From: Chromatiaceae bacterium
Lineage (GTDB): Bacteria; Pseudomonadota; Gammaproteobacteria; Chromatiales; Chromatiaceae
Reading direction: 5' to 3'
DNA: 64,000 bases
Assembly: GCA_024235395.1 (NCBI GenBank)
Contig: JACKMK010000004.1
Coordinates: 62,001 to 126,000 of the forward strand
Under the pieces are notes generated by a model that did no database searches, had not been told where the DNA came from, and worked only from the letters and a program-made list of their open reading frames with translations. The position numbers were made by a program, and so were the translations under genes. The first letter of the stretch is position 1. Each line of letters opens with the position of its first letter. Below are positions 43,961 to 52,860 of this stretch, in pieces.

Positions 43961-46069
43961 TCAGCCTCCCGCGGTACCGGGTAGGCTGAAGCGGAACTCC
44001 GCGCCCGGGTCGACGTTGACGACATCGACCTTGCCATCCATCGCCGCGACCATCTGGCTGACCAGCGCCAGGCCGATGCCGGTGCCCAGGGTCTCGCGCG
44101 TGAGTTCGCTCTCGGAGCGGTAGAACAGACGGAAGATCTTCTTCATCTGATCCCTCGGAATACCGGGGCCATAGTCGCGTACCGTGAAGACCACCGAGCC
44201 GTCGCGCTGACGGTGGCAACCGAGATCGATTGCCGGTCGCTTTGCCTTCGTGCTGAACTTGATCGCATTGTCGATCAGGTTGATCACGATCTGGGTGAAG
44301 TAATCGCGATCGGCGTTCACGGTGGCGGATGCCACGTCGTCCGGGCAATCGAGTCGTAACGTGAAGCCCGCACGTTCGACACGCGTGTCGATCTTTGAAC
44401 GGACCGTATTCATCAGTTCTCCGGCGGACACCGGCTTGAGGCTCGCCTCGATATTATTGCGAGTCATGCGCGCCAGTTGCAGCACATTGTTGATCAGGCG
44501 CGTGAGGCGCTCGCTTTCGTCGTGGATGTAGTCGTAGTACTCGCGCTTCTTTTCCTCCGGTGCCCATCCCTCACGCAGCATCTCGCCATACATCCGGATC
44601 GAGGTCAGCGGCGTCTTCAGCTCGTGGCTGACCGCGGACACGAAGTCCTGTTGTTGACGTGCCAAGCGGATCTGCCCCAGGCCGAGGCGATACAGCAGGA
44701 AGAACCCGCCACACAGTATCAGTGCGAGGACGACCGCCAGCCAGGTCACGATGGCGCCTCCAAGTGTGGCCGGCAATCGATTGATGCTGAAGATCAACTG
44801 CAGGTCGCCGAATGGTGCGCCCATGCGGGTCTGATACAACAGGTCGCCACGCAGATCGCTGGCGCTGCTGTACAGCTCGCGCGCAGTCCCGCCGCTGAAC
44901 GCGCCGACGACATCGCCCTGGAAGGCGGCGATCAGGTCGCTCATCTGCGACAGTGCGGTCGCCCGGAACGCCTGTTCGATCATGCCCTTCAGAAACGCCT
45001 GCTGATCGATCAACAATCCCTGGACGTAGCGCTGGCCGTCTCGCCATACCTTGCGAAACAGTACGAAGTGCCCGCTCTCCAGGCGGCTGAATTCGAACGG
45101 GTCGATCTCGCTTTCGAACACGTGGATGCGCCGCTTGGCGGCTGCCTCGTCGGCAACGGCCGGTGACGCGGCAAGCGACGGCGGGGCCGCGGGTACAGCC
45201 TGCGGCAACGCACTCAGTTCCTTGCGCACCTCTCGGGATGCCGCCTGTTCGGCCTGGGACACCACGGTTCGCGGTGACTTCCGCTCGACGGCATCCGCCT
45301 CGAATTGCTGGTCAAGGCGGAGGTCCTCGACACGCCCCAGCGTTTTGGCGGCCTTCCTCTGCCTGCCCGGCTCACCCGGTGCGGCCGCGCGATTGAGCTG
45401 ATCGAATACCGCCTGTCCAGATACCGTCACCTCGGGCGCGATCGAAGCGGCGGATGTGACGACAGGCGCCGTACCCGGCACCCGTACCTCGTCGGTAGCC
45501 TGCACTTTACCCATGGACGCCTCTGACGCGGTCTCCGCTTCTTCATCGAGTCCACGTCCGCCAGTCGCTCTGACCAGTCGATTGCGGCCGAGGATCGAAT
45601 GGATCCGTGTTGCGAGCTGAACACGTTGGCGCAACTCGGCACCGTTGATGCCAAACGCCTCGGCATCCGTCCCGGTCGGCGGCAACAGGGGCGTACTGAA
45701 GTCGCCCTCTGCGTCGACCTGGAAATAGCCGATGGCACCGGGCAGATCGATCGACAGCGGGAAGTCGGCCAACGGCGATCGCTGCACGAAGTTCGCAGAC
45801 GGATCACCCGCAGCGACCAGGAAGCCGTAGTCCGCGAACCCGCGTGCCTCTTCCGTGCCGAGCCGCTCATCGAGCGCGGTGCGGATACGGTCGCCCAGTT
45901 CCTCGGCCATCTGGCGATACTGATGAAAGGCTTCCCATTTCAGTTGGCCGTAGGCATGAGCGATCAGCAACGCGGTCGGCACGGCAAGCGCGACGAAAAA
46001 CACGGCCAGCCAGAGGCGCAGTCGTCGTGGCGAAAGCCCGCTCAACGTACGTCGCACACCCTCACCCAC
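43961..46069 (-). CDS. Sensor histidine kinase with large periplasmic domain
   Basis: A 702-residue kinase. The first membrane helix is about residues 18-40. An unusually large periplasmic part of about 390 residues includes an Ala/Glu/Arg-rich low-complexity stretch near 170-300. The second membrane helix (VTWLAVVLALILCGGFFLL) is about 440-460. The HisKA box FVSAVSHELKTPLTSIRMYGEML and the ATPase boxes INLIDNAIKFS, RDYGPGIPRDQ and LGTGIGLALV follow. It starts with GTG at 46069, overlapping the regulator stop by eight bases. The PspA operon is transcribed divergently from the regulator, so envelope stress is a likely signal. Confidence 0.9.
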   Translation of the reverse strand: MGEGVRRTLSGLSPRRLRLWLAVFFVALAVPTALLIAHAYGQLKWEAFHQYRQMAEELGDRIRTALDERLGTEEARGFADYGFLVAAGDPSANFVQRSPLADFPLSIDLPGAIGYFQVDAEGDFSTPLLPPTGTDAEAFGINGAELRQRVQLATRIHSILGRNRLVRATGGRGLDEEAETASEASMGKVQATDEVRVPGTAPVVTSAASIAPEVTVSGQAVFDQLNRAAAPGEPGRQRKAAKTLGRVEDLRLDQQFEADAVERKSPRTVVSQAEQAASREVRKELSALPQAVPAAPPSLAASPAVADEAAAKRRIHVFESEIDPFEFSRLESGHFVLFRKVWRDGQRYVQGLLIDQQAFLKGMIEQAFRATALSQMSDLIAAFQGDVVGAFSGGTARELYSSASDLRGDLLYQTRMGAPFGDLQLIFSINRLPATLGGAIVTWLAVVLALILCGGFFLLYRLGLGQIRLARQQQDFVSAVSHELKTPLTSIRMYGEMLREGWAPEEKKREYYDYIHDESERLTRLINNVLQLARMTRNNIEASLKPVSAGELMNTVRSKIDTRVERAGFTLRLDCPDDVASATVNADRDYFTQIVINLIDNAIKFSTKAKRPAIDLGCHRQRDGSVVFTVRDYGPGIPRDQMKKIFRLFYRSESELTRETLGTGIGLALVSQMVAAMDGKVDVVNVDPGAEFRFSLPGTAGG

Positions 46070-46760
46070 TCAGCAGCCGATAACCCGCACCGCGCACGGT
46101 CACGAGATAGCGTGGATCACCGGCCTGCGGCTCGATCTTGCGCCTCAGCTTGGCGATATGGATATCGACGGTGCGTGTCTCGAGGTCTGCGTTTCTTGAG
46201 TAACCCCAGACCTTGTTGAGCAGCTCTTCGCGAGACACCGGGCGGTCGTTGTTGGCGTCCAGGTACTGGAGGATCTCGATCTCACGGCGGGTAAAGGCAC
46301 ATGACGCCTCGCCACACTGCCCTGCGAGGTTGCGCGTGTCGATACGCACGTCGTCACCCAGCCGGATCTGCTGCCCGACCGACGTGTTCCGGGAACGGCG
46401 CAATACCGCCTGTACGCGCAACACCAGTTGTGCGACCGAGAAGGGCTTCGCGACGTAGTCATCGGCGCCGAGCGAAAGGCCCTGGATGATGTCTTCGTCT
46501 TGGGTCTTCGCCGTCAGCATGATGATCGGCTGGTCGCGATCCTCTGCACGGATCCTGTCGCAGATCTCGAAACCGTCCATACCGGGAAGCATCACGTCGA
46601 GCAGGATCATATCGAACCGCCCACTGAGCGCCATCCGCAGTCCCGATGGCCCGTCTGCGACGCTGTCGACTGCGAAACCATGGTAGACGAACACGTCGGT
46701 CAACCCGGCGCGTATCGCGGCTTCGTCTTCGACGATCAGAATGCGATGTTTGGTGTCCAT
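46062..46760 (-). CDS. OmpR-family response regulator
   Basis: A 232-residue regulator. The receiver has VEDEAA, the phospho-acceptor in ILLDVMLPGMDGFE and the lysine in DDYVAKPFS. The winged-helix DNA-binding domain carries CAFTRREIEILQYL, VSREELLNKVWGY and RTVDIHIAKLRRKIE. It overlaps the sensor-kinase gene and is divergent from pspA across 217 bases, making the PspA operon its likely target. Confidence 0.93.
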   Translation of the reverse strand: MDTKHRILIVEDEAAIRAGLTDVFVYHGFAVDSVADGPSGLRMALSGRFDMILLDVMLPGMDGFEICDRIRAEDRDQPIIMLTAKTQDEDIIQGLSLGADDYVAKPFSVAQLVLRVQAVLRRSRNTSVGQQIRLGDDVRIDTRNLAGQCGEASCAFTRREIEILQYLDANNDRPVSREELLNKVWGYSRNADLETRTVDIHIAKLRRKIEPQAGDPRYLVTVRGAGYRLLSG

Positions 46761-46977
46761 GCTTACCGGTGGATCGAACGATGGCGATCGGCCCGCACCG
46801 AGGCATGGCGCGGTCGGATACCAGGTCTCTTCGAAAGCTTATCAACTCCCGGCACAGGTGCACTGTAAAACTTTTGTAAACGGATTCCGCGCGTTTTTAC
46901 CAAAGCCCGTCTGTTGCCCTTCCGGGGTGCTTCCTAGACTGAACCCGTATTTCAGAGACACGGACCGGGAGGCCGAG

Positions 46978-47526
46978 ATGGCATTGATCACGCGCATATC
47001 ACGATTGTTTCGAGCGGACGTCAACGCGGTCCTGGACCGCATCGAGGAACCCGAACTGCTGCTCAAACAGGCGGTTCGCGAGATGCAGGAAGCGCTCGAT
47101 CTCGATGTCCAGCGGCGCCGATCCATCACCATGGAGTTGCAGCGCATCGGCACCCTGCAGGCGGAGACCGACGCGCGTCTCGCGCGCACCGCCGATGAGC
47201 TGGACCTGTGCTTCGCAAACGGCAACGAGAATCTCGCGCGGGTATTGCTCAGACGTCGCCTCGAATCCGAGGCATTTGCCCGGTTCCTGGAGCGCAAACG
47301 CGAGGAACTGCAGGCCGCGGCCTCCGATCTCGCGCGGCGGATCGACGAAAACCAGGGGCGCCTGGACAGCATGCGTCAGAAGGCGGCCGTGTTCGTCGCC
47401 CGGGAAGACAGCAGCGGAACCGACGGCGCCTGGACCGAATCGGCGTTTGCACGCCAGTTCGTCGTCAGCGACGACGATGTCGAACTCGCGTTGCTGCGCG
47501 AGCGTCAGCAGCGGGTGACGTCATGA
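46978..47526 (+). CDS. pspA: PspA/IM30 (phage-shock protein A) family protein
   Basis: A 182-residue helical protein. The N-terminal amphipathic segment ALITRISRLFRADVNAVLDRIEEPELLLKQAVREM matches PspA and IM30. A long coiled-coil hairpin follows. It is about 40 residues shorter than E. coli PspA. GGAGG lies six bases before the ATG. Family members are membrane-stabilising ESCRT-III relatives. No pspF gene and no clear sigma-54 promoter lies beside it, so control by the divergent OmpR-type regulator is more likely. The stop overlaps the next start (ATGA). Confidence 0.88.
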   Translation: MALITRISRLFRADVNAVLDRIEEPELLLKQAVREMQEALDLDVQRRRSITMELQRIGTLQAETDARLARTADELDLCFANGNENLARVLLRRRLESEAFARFLERKREELQAAASDLARRIDENQGRLDSMRQKAAVFVAREDSSGTDGAWTESAFARQFVVSDDDVELALLRERQQRVTS

Positions 47527-48095
47527 AACGGCCGACCTTCCTCGAGGGCGCGGGTGTCGCGCTGGTGACCAGTGCGCTCGGCGGCATCGCGTTCCGCAGC
47601 CTGGCCACGCTGTTCGCAGCCGGCACCGTCGCCCGTCTACTGATCGCCGGTATCGGTCTGCTGTACATCCTCTATCTGCTACGACGCAGCAGCGAAACGG
47701 TGGGCCGCATCGCGGTGGTCTCGCTCTGGCTGGTCGGCACGATCGGTGTCTGGATGCTGGGCCTGAGTCTTCCGCTCTACCTGGCGGCCTACCTCGGCTT
47801 CATCTGGCTGGTGCGCTCGCTGTACTTCCATTCCAGCCTCTTCCCTGCAATCGCGGATCTCGCGCTGGTTGCGTTCGGCGTGATCGGGGCCGGATGGGCC
47901 TGGCTGGAGACCGGCAGCCTGTTTGTCAGTCTGTGGTGCTTCTTCCTCGTACAAGCGCTATTCGTCGCGATTCCAGGAAGCGTTGGTCGGCAGTCGGCCG
48001 CAATGAACAGCGGCCACCGGGCGGACCGTTTTCAGTATGCCTACCGGGCCGCGGAGACGGCGATCGGCAGGCTTTCGACCACCCATCATTCGTAG
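47523..48095 (+). CDS. Six-span membrane protein of PspA operon
   Basis: A 190-residue protein with five to six hydrophobic helices (AGVALVTSALGGIAF, LLIAGIGLLYILYLL, VVSLWLVGTIGVWMLGLSL, LADLALVAFGVIGAGWAWL, LWCFFLVQALFVAI) and a polar C-terminal tail. It is translationally coupled to pspA and followed 12 bases later by the vWA gene. No family was recognised. It is a candidate membrane partner of PspA. Confidence 0.75.
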   Translation: MKRPTFLEGAGVALVTSALGGIAFRSLATLFAAGTVARLLIAGIGLLYILYLLRRSSETVGRIAVVSLWLVGTIGVWMLGLSLPLYLAAYLGFIWLVRSLYFHSSLFPAIADLALVAFGVIGAGWAWLETGSLFVSLWCFFLVQALFVAIPGSVGRQSAAMNSGHRADRFQYAYRAAETAIGRLSTTHHS

Positions 48096-48107
48096 AGGAG
48101 AATGGCA

Positions 48108-49325
48108 ATGAACCCGAAGATCATCGCGTTGGCAATGTTCGCCTTCACTGTCGGCGGTATCGCACTGTATCCGGCGACCCAGCAACCCGGTGCCACCGGC
48201 AACCCACCGGTGCCACCGGCCCTGCACAAGCCGGTGTTCGATCCGACCGCTCGTGAACGCCCGAAGATCGAGGTGGTGTTCGCACTCGACACCACCGGCA
48301 GCATGGGCGGCCTGATCCAGGCGGCGAAGGAAAAGGTCTGGTCGATCGCGACGACGATGGCACAGGCGAAACCCGCCCCCGAGATCAGGATCGGGCTGGT
48401 CGCCTACCGCGATCGCGGAGACGACTATGTCACCAGGGTGTTCGACCTGTCGGAAGACCTCGACACCCTGTACGCGACATTGATGGATTTCACCGCGGGC
48501 GGCGGCGGCGACGAGGCGGAAAGCGTCAATCAGGCACTGTTCGATGCGGTCAACAAGGTGTCGTGGAGCAACGACCAGAGCGCGTACAAGGTTGTGTTCC
48601 TGGTCGGCGATGCGCCACCGCACATGGACTACCAGGACGACACCAAGTATCCGCAGACCCTCGCAATGGCGAAGGCCAGGGGGATTGTCGTCAACACCAT
48701 CCAGGCCGGCAGCCGCGACAACACGCGGAATGTCTGGATTCAGATCGCTCAGGCCGGAGCCGGCCAGTACGCACAGGTGGAACAGAACGGCAGCGCCGTG
48801 GCGATCGCCACACCGTTCGATGAGCGCCTCGCCACGTTGTCGGCAGAACTCGACGAGACACGGTTGTATTACGGTAGCGCCGAAGAAAAAGCCAAGCGGC
48901 TGATGAAACAGGAAGCGGCAAAGAAGCTGCATGAAACGGCATCGGTCTCGGCACGTGCACGGCGTGCAACCTTCAACGCCACCGACAGCGGCGAGACGAA
49001 CCTGCTCGGTGAAGGTGAACTGGTCGAAGACGTCGCCAGCGGACGGGTAGATCTCGACGCCCTGCCCGCTGCCGCCCTGCCCGAACCGCTGAAGGCGATG
49101 GCGCCGTCCGAACAGAAGCTGGTGATAGAACAGACCGCGAAACGGCGTGCTGAACTCAGGCAACAGATCGGCCAGCTGGCCGCACAACGCGCCGATTTTC
49201 TGAAGGCGCAGGTGGAGGCGTCCGGCACGGCCGATGCCTCGTTGGACAACCAGCTGTACGACACCATCCGCGAGCAGGCCGCCGGCAAGGGATTGCGCTA
49301 CGAGGCGGACGCCCCGGCCTACTGA
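48108..49325 (+). CDS. Membrane-anchored or exported von Willebrand factor A protein
   Basis: A 405-residue protein. An N-terminal hydrophobic segment (IIALAMFAFTVGGIALYP) serves as signal or anchor, followed by a short proline/glycine linker with a repeated PPVPP-type unit. A vWA domain spans about residues 54-250, with the MIDAS motif FALDTTGSMGG (first Asp61), GLVAYRDRGD and FLVGDAPPH. The C-terminal 150 residues are helical. AGGAGA sits eight bases before the ATG at 48108; the ATG at 48102 is too close to it. It ends the pspA operon and is followed by a strong hairpin. Confidence 0.88.
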   Translation: MNPKIIALAMFAFTVGGIALYPATQQPGATGNPPVPPALHKPVFDPTARERPKIEVVFALDTTGSMGGLIQAAKEKVWSIATTMAQAKPAPEIRIGLVAYRDRGDDYVTRVFDLSEDLDTLYATLMDFTAGGGGDEAESVNQALFDAVNKVSWSNDQSAYKVVFLVGDAPPHMDYQDDTKYPQTLAMAKARGIVVNTIQAGSRDNTRNVWIQIAQAGAGQYAQVEQNGSAVAIATPFDERLATLSAELDETRLYYGSAEEKAKRLMKQEAAKKLHETASVSARARRATFNATDSGETNLLGEGELVEDVASGRVDLDALPAAALPEPLKAMAPSEQKLVIEQTAKRRAELRQQIGQLAAQRADFLKAQVEASGTADASLDNQLYDTIREQAAGKGLRYEADAPAY

Positions 49326-49347
49326 TCGCCGACTCCGTGCACGCGAC

Positions 49348-49377
49348 GCGGAGTGGCCCGACGGCGGGTCACTCCGC
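49348..49377 (+). terminator. Strong 13-bp hairpin after the vWA gene
   Basis: GCGGAGTGGCCCG (49348-49360) pairs with CGGGTCACTCCGC (49365-49377), including one G-T pair, across the loop ACGG. It starts 23 bases after the stop. No T-run follows. It probably ends the pspA operon. Confidence 0.6.
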
Positions 49378-49589
49378 GGTCGTGAGGCCGGCCTGCCGGC
49401 GGGGGATCACAGGGCCGCAAAGTGCGCCTTGGGCCGGCGTTCTTCACGCCGCGTATCCGGCAAGGCGCCGCACACAATCGCAAGGGCCGAATCAAGGATG
49501 TTCTATCCTTATCACTAGGAGGCGGTCGAATCGGGCCGCGTGGACTTGATCGAACAAAACACTTGAATTACATATTGGAGGTCATTGCA

Positions 49590-50099
49590 ATGCGTAGAAT
49601 TTATTTTCTCGTTCCAGACCTCAATACCGCAAAGGCGGTAACCGACGAGCTGCTGCTGGCACGCATCGAAGAACGTCATATCCACGTCATTGCGCGCGAA
49701 GGCACCGAGCTGGGCAATCTTCCCAAGGCCTCGTTGCTACAGACCAGCGACGTGATCCCGGCCGTCGAACGCGGTCTGGCGGTCGGCGGCGCCACCGGCA
49801 TCCTCGCCGGGGTGGCAGCGGTCAGCTTTCCACCGGCCGGACTGGTACTCGGCGGCGGAGCGATCCTGGCGACTGCATTGATTGGATCCGGTATCGGTGT
49901 CTGGCTGTCGAGCATGATCGGTGTGGACGTGGCGAACAGCCAGATCAAGCAGTTCGAGGGAGCGATCGAAAGCGGCGAGCTCCTGTTCCTGGTGGACGTT
50001 CCAAAGGAACGCGTCGAGCAGATCGAGGCGATGGTGAAATCGCATCACCCGGATGCCGACATCGAAGGTACCGAACCGCATATCCCGGCATTCCCCTGA
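49590..50099 (+). CDS. DUF1269 family membrane protein (second copy)
   Basis: A 169-residue protein: an N-terminal soluble part (RIYFLVPDLNTAKAVTDELLLARIEERHIHVI), a glycine-rich membrane hairpin at about residues 68-115, and a C-terminal regulatory-like segment (ELLFLVDVPKERVEQIEAMVKSHHPDADIEG). It shares family and layout with the DUF1269 protein at 20.2-20.8 kb but little direct sequence. GGAGG lies eight bases before the ATG. The leader is AT-rich compared with its neighbours and includes the small hairpin AAGGAT/ATCCTT near 49495-49511. Confidence 0.82.
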   Translation: MRRIYFLVPDLNTAKAVTDELLLARIEERHIHVIAREGTELGNLPKASLLQTSDVIPAVERGLAVGGATGILAGVAAVSFPPAGLVLGGGAILATALIGSGIGVWLSSMIGVDVANSQIKQFEGAIESGELLFLVDVPKERVEQIEAMVKSHHPDADIEGTEPHIPAFP

Positions 50100-50231
50100 T
50101 ACGGGGCGACGCCATCACCGCCTTTTGCACCGCGTGCAGAGCGGCGGTGATCTGATCATCCGCAGAGAGGTATCCTTGCCGATCGGAGGGCATCCGGCGG
50201 GTGCCGCAGTAACGCTGACGGAGGGACAGTC

Positions 50232-51065
50232 ATGATCCGGCAAATGCCCGTACAGGAAGAGAACATCGTGGCCTTCCGACTGAGCGGGAGGTTGACGCAC
50301 GCCGACTACCAGGAGTTCCTGCCGCGTGTCGAACAGCTGATCGAGGAAAGCGGCCGGATTTCGGTGCTGCTCGAGCTCGTGGATTTTCACGGCTGGGACC
50401 TGGCCGCCGCGTGGGACGACTTCCGGCTGGGGATGAAACATGCCCAGGATTTCGAGCGCATCGCGATCGTCGGACACGGCACCCTGCAACGCTGGATGGC
50501 GCTGATGGCCAAGCCCTTCACGAGCGCCCAGGTCAGTTTCTTCGAGGAAGAACAGATCGGCGATGCCTGGGACTGGCTGCGCGAGCCGAGGCGTGAGGCG
50601 AGGCTCGATGCCGCGACTCCCACACCCTACCGGCACATCCTGGTCGGTGTGGATTTCTCGGCACATTCGGTACGCGCCGTACGCCGTGCCCTCGACCTGG
50701 CGAAGCGCCACGGTGGCCGGGTGAGCCTGGTACACGCGGTGGACGCCTACGTCTATTACGACCAGACGGTGGATCCCGTCGCTCCGGTCGACCTCAACCT
50801 GGAACAGGAACTCGTCGACGCCGCCGAAGAGCGGATGAGCGCGATGCTGACGGAATTCGCTGCCGACGGCCTCTCGGGCAGCGTGCTGCTCGGGTCACCG
50901 AAGCGGGTAATCCTTTCGCAGGCCGAGGGTCTGCATGCCGACCTGATCGTGTTGGGCACGCACGGCCGCCAGGGCGTGGCCCGCCTGCTCGGCTCGACGG
51001 CCAGCGGGGTGAGTCACAGCGCACGCTGCGACGTGCTGATGGTGCGTATCGACGGGGCGCGGTGA
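50232..51065 (+). CDS. SpoIIAA-like domain fused to universal stress protein domain
   Basis: A 277-residue fusion. Residues 1-120 match the SpoIIAA-like/STAS type (IVAFRLSGRLTHADYQEFLPRVEQLIEE, DDFRLGMKHAQDFERIAIVGHGTLQRWMALMAKPF). Residues 130-277 are a UspA domain (YRHILVGVDFSAHSVRAVRRALDLAKRHGGRVSLVHAV, DLIVLGTHGRQGVARLLGS). The Usp nucleotide loop looks one residue shorter than the usual GxxGx9GS pattern, so ATP binding is uncertain. GGAGGG precedes the ATG. It follows the DUF1269 gene in the same direction. Confidence 0.85.
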   Translation: MIRQMPVQEENIVAFRLSGRLTHADYQEFLPRVEQLIEESGRISVLLELVDFHGWDLAAAWDDFRLGMKHAQDFERIAIVGHGTLQRWMALMAKPFTSAQVSFFEEEQIGDAWDWLREPRREARLDAATPTPYRHILVGVDFSAHSVRAVRRALDLAKRHGGRVSLVHAVDAYVYYDQTVDPVAPVDLNLEQELVDAAEERMSAMLTEFAADGLSGSVLLGSPKRVILSQAEGLHADLIVLGTHGRQGVARLLGSTASGVSHSARCDVLMVRIDGAR

Positions 51066-51102
51066 CGATGCGCGCGATCGTTGCCCCGATAAACCGTATG
51101 GC

Positions 51103-51129
51103 ACGCCAACTGTCGAGTTGAGTTGGCGT
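51103..51129 (+). terminator. Nine-bp perfect hairpin after the stress fusion gene
   Basis: ACGCCAACT (51103-51111) pairs with AGTTGGCGT (51121-51129). The nine-base loop contains a third AGTTG-like copy, allowing an alternative CAACT-GTCG-AGTTG stem. It lies 38 bases after the stop codon. It may be a terminator without a T-run or a switchable structure. Confidence 0.5.
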
Positions 51130-51199
51130 CCATTTCGACGCGGCGCCGCCTGCAAGCCGTCGATGACCCCGGTCGACGGGGTTCCGTCGAATGTTCGTC

Positions 51200-51227
51200 T
51201 CGACACATCGACCACCAAGGCTATGCT
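51200..51227 (+). promoter_or_regulatory. Possible sigma-70 promoter
   Basis: TCGACA and TATGCT are separated by 16 bases, about 80 bases before the NTF2-like gene. The match to TTGACA/TATAAT is only fair. Confidence 0.3.
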
Positions 51228-51309
51228 CGGTTGGAGGCATGCCTTGCCGAAAGGACCGGCGGTCCGTTTCCGTCACCGCTTCGCCCGATTCACCACCGAG
51301 GGTTGAACG

Positions 51310-51783
51310 ATGAAACACTGTGCGTTTGTCTGGCTACTGGGTCTGTCCGCGCTGTTCGGCATCGCGAGGGCCGACGCCCTTTCCGAGGCGAGCGCCTTGT
51401 TCGAGCGATACGTGGCGCTCGAGCACGCGTTCGACCCGGCAGTCGCCGATCTGTACGCAGACGATGCCCTGATCGTGAATACCCGTCTCTATCCGAACGG
51501 CGAGTCGGTCGAGTTGAAGGTCCCCGCAACCGAGTACAAGATGCTGATCCGGCAGGCGATGCCGGTTGCCAAGGCGACCAATGACACCAGCGAGTACAGC
51601 GATGTCACCTACGTCGAGGAAGGTCGGGGGTTCCGCGTCCACGCGCGGCGGCACTCCAACCTGGAGCAACACACCAGCCCGTTGACGCTGTTGGTGGAAC
51701 CCGACGCACAGGGGCGCTGGGTGATCCGCGAAGAGCTGTCGGAATCGCTGGCCGTTCCCCCGCGACCGCAGACCGCGCAATGA
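51310..51783 (+). CDS. Exported NTF2/SnoaL-like protein of unknown function
   Basis: A 157-residue protein with a cleavable signal peptide (HCAFVWLLGLSALFGIARA, about residues 3-21). A small alpha+beta domain follows, resembling SnoaL/DUF4440-type NTF2 folds (ALSEASALFERYVALEHAFDPAVADLYADDALIVN, WVIREELSESL). No catalytic residues can be assigned. It stands alone with an ordinary ribosome region before the ATG. Confidence 0.65.
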   Translation: MKHCAFVWLLGLSALFGIARADALSEASALFERYVALEHAFDPAVADLYADDALIVNTRLYPNGESVELKVPATEYKMLIRQAMPVAKATNDTSEYSDVTYVEEGRGFRVHARRHSNLEQHTSPLTLLVEPDAQGRWVIREELSESLAVPPRPQTAQ

Positions 51784-51996
51784 CCACAGCCAGTGAGGCG
51801 GTGGATGTGTGAGCACTGCCGCGCGGCCTGTTCGACCGCCACTTCGAGGTAAGGCCGGGCGTCCGTGATCGCGATGCCGGCGCGGTCGATCGTGGGGACC
51901 CCATGGCCTCTGTTCAGGGATACGGCAGGTCCGGCAGAATGGCGCCGGGGCGTGCTTCCGCGCCCCGACCATCGAATATCCGCCAGCGAGGAGCCC

Positions 51997-52779
51997 ATGT
52001 CGAACGGTCTGCTGATGTCCGCACCCATCTCGGTTTTCTTTGCCGTCGTAACGCTGATGATGCTGGCGTTCTTCGAGCTCGGATTCAGGGTCAATCGGTT
52101 CGCGCGTTCGGACACCGATGAGGCGGCGTCTTCTTCGCTCGGACCGATGGTCGGCGGCTTGCTTGGGATGCTGGGTTTCGTCCTCGCGTTCACCTTTTCG
52201 ATGGCCGCTTCGCAGCATCAGGCGCGCAAGCAGGGCGTGATCGACGACGCGAACACCATCGGCACCGCCTTTCTGCGTGCCGATCTGCTGCATGAGGCAT
52301 CGTCCGCAACCGTACGGAACCTGCTGCGCGAGTACGTCAAGATCCGGGTCGAAGTGGTCGAGGGTGGCGACATGGCCACTGCCCTCGCCCGTACGGCCGA
52401 ACTTCAACGCCAGTTGTGGCACGAGGTCGTCGCGGTCGCCAGGGCAACGCCAGACACCAATTCAGCGCTGATGGTGCAGGCGATGAACGACGTCATCGAC
52501 ATGCACGAGAAGCGTCTCGACGCGGCGTTACGCAACCGTATCCCCAATTCGGTGTGGATTGCACTCTCAGCGATCACCCTTTTGACGATGGCGACGCTGG
52601 GGATACAGGCAGGCCTGAGTGGCAAACGGCGAATGGCTGCGGTGGTGCCATTGACAGTAGCGTTTGCGGTGTTGGTCACGCTGGTCATCGACCTGAACCG
52701 ACCGCAGCAAGGACTGATCAAGGTGAGTCAGGCGTCGATGATCGGTCTGCAGCAGAGCATGGGCGAAGCGACGAACTGA
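51997..52779 (+). CDS. DUF4239/bestrophin-like membrane protein
   Basis: About 260 residues. Two N-terminal membrane helices (residues 8-26 and 47-65) are followed by a soluble helical domain (QARKQGVIDDANTIGTAFLRADLL) and two C-terminal helices (SVWIALSAITLLTMATLGI, MAAVVPLTVAFAVLVTLVIDL) with the conserved LNRPQQGLIKVSQ ending. This layout is typical of DUF4239. GGAG lies just upstream of the ATG at 51997; the frame is open to 51865. The function of the family is unknown. Confidence 0.8.
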   Translation: MSNGLLMSAPISVFFAVVTLMMLAFFELGFRVNRFARSDTDEAASSSLGPMVGGLLGMLGFVLAFTFSMAASQHQARKQGVIDDANTIGTAFLRADLLHEASSATVRNLLREYVKIRVEVVEGGDMATALARTAELQRQLWHEVVAVARATPDTNSALMVQAMNDVIDMHEKRLDAALRNRIPNSVWIALSAITLLTMATLGIQAGLSGKRRMAAVVPLTVAFAVLVTLVIDLNRPQQGLIKVSQASMIGLQQSMGEATN

Positions 52780-52860
52780 GCGGGCCGCATACTGCAGGTC
52801 GACGATGTCGGGACACTGCGGCATCAAGACGGGCCAATCGTGGCTGGGCCTGGCGCGCTA

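Noticed and set aside
42786..44348. Minus-strand frame across the amidotransferase and lepB
   Set aside because: It crosses two clear plus-strand genes and the end of a kinase gene, with no recognisable domain.
46761..46977. Sigma-54 promoter before pspA, as in E. coli
   Set aside because: Only poor matches such as TGGCGATCGGCCCGCA were found; the divergent OmpR-type regulator is a better explanation.
49541..49580. TTGATC-N17-TACATA as a promoter for the second DUF1269 gene
   Set aside because: The -10 box would lie directly against the ribosome-binding site, leaving no room for a leader with GGAGG.
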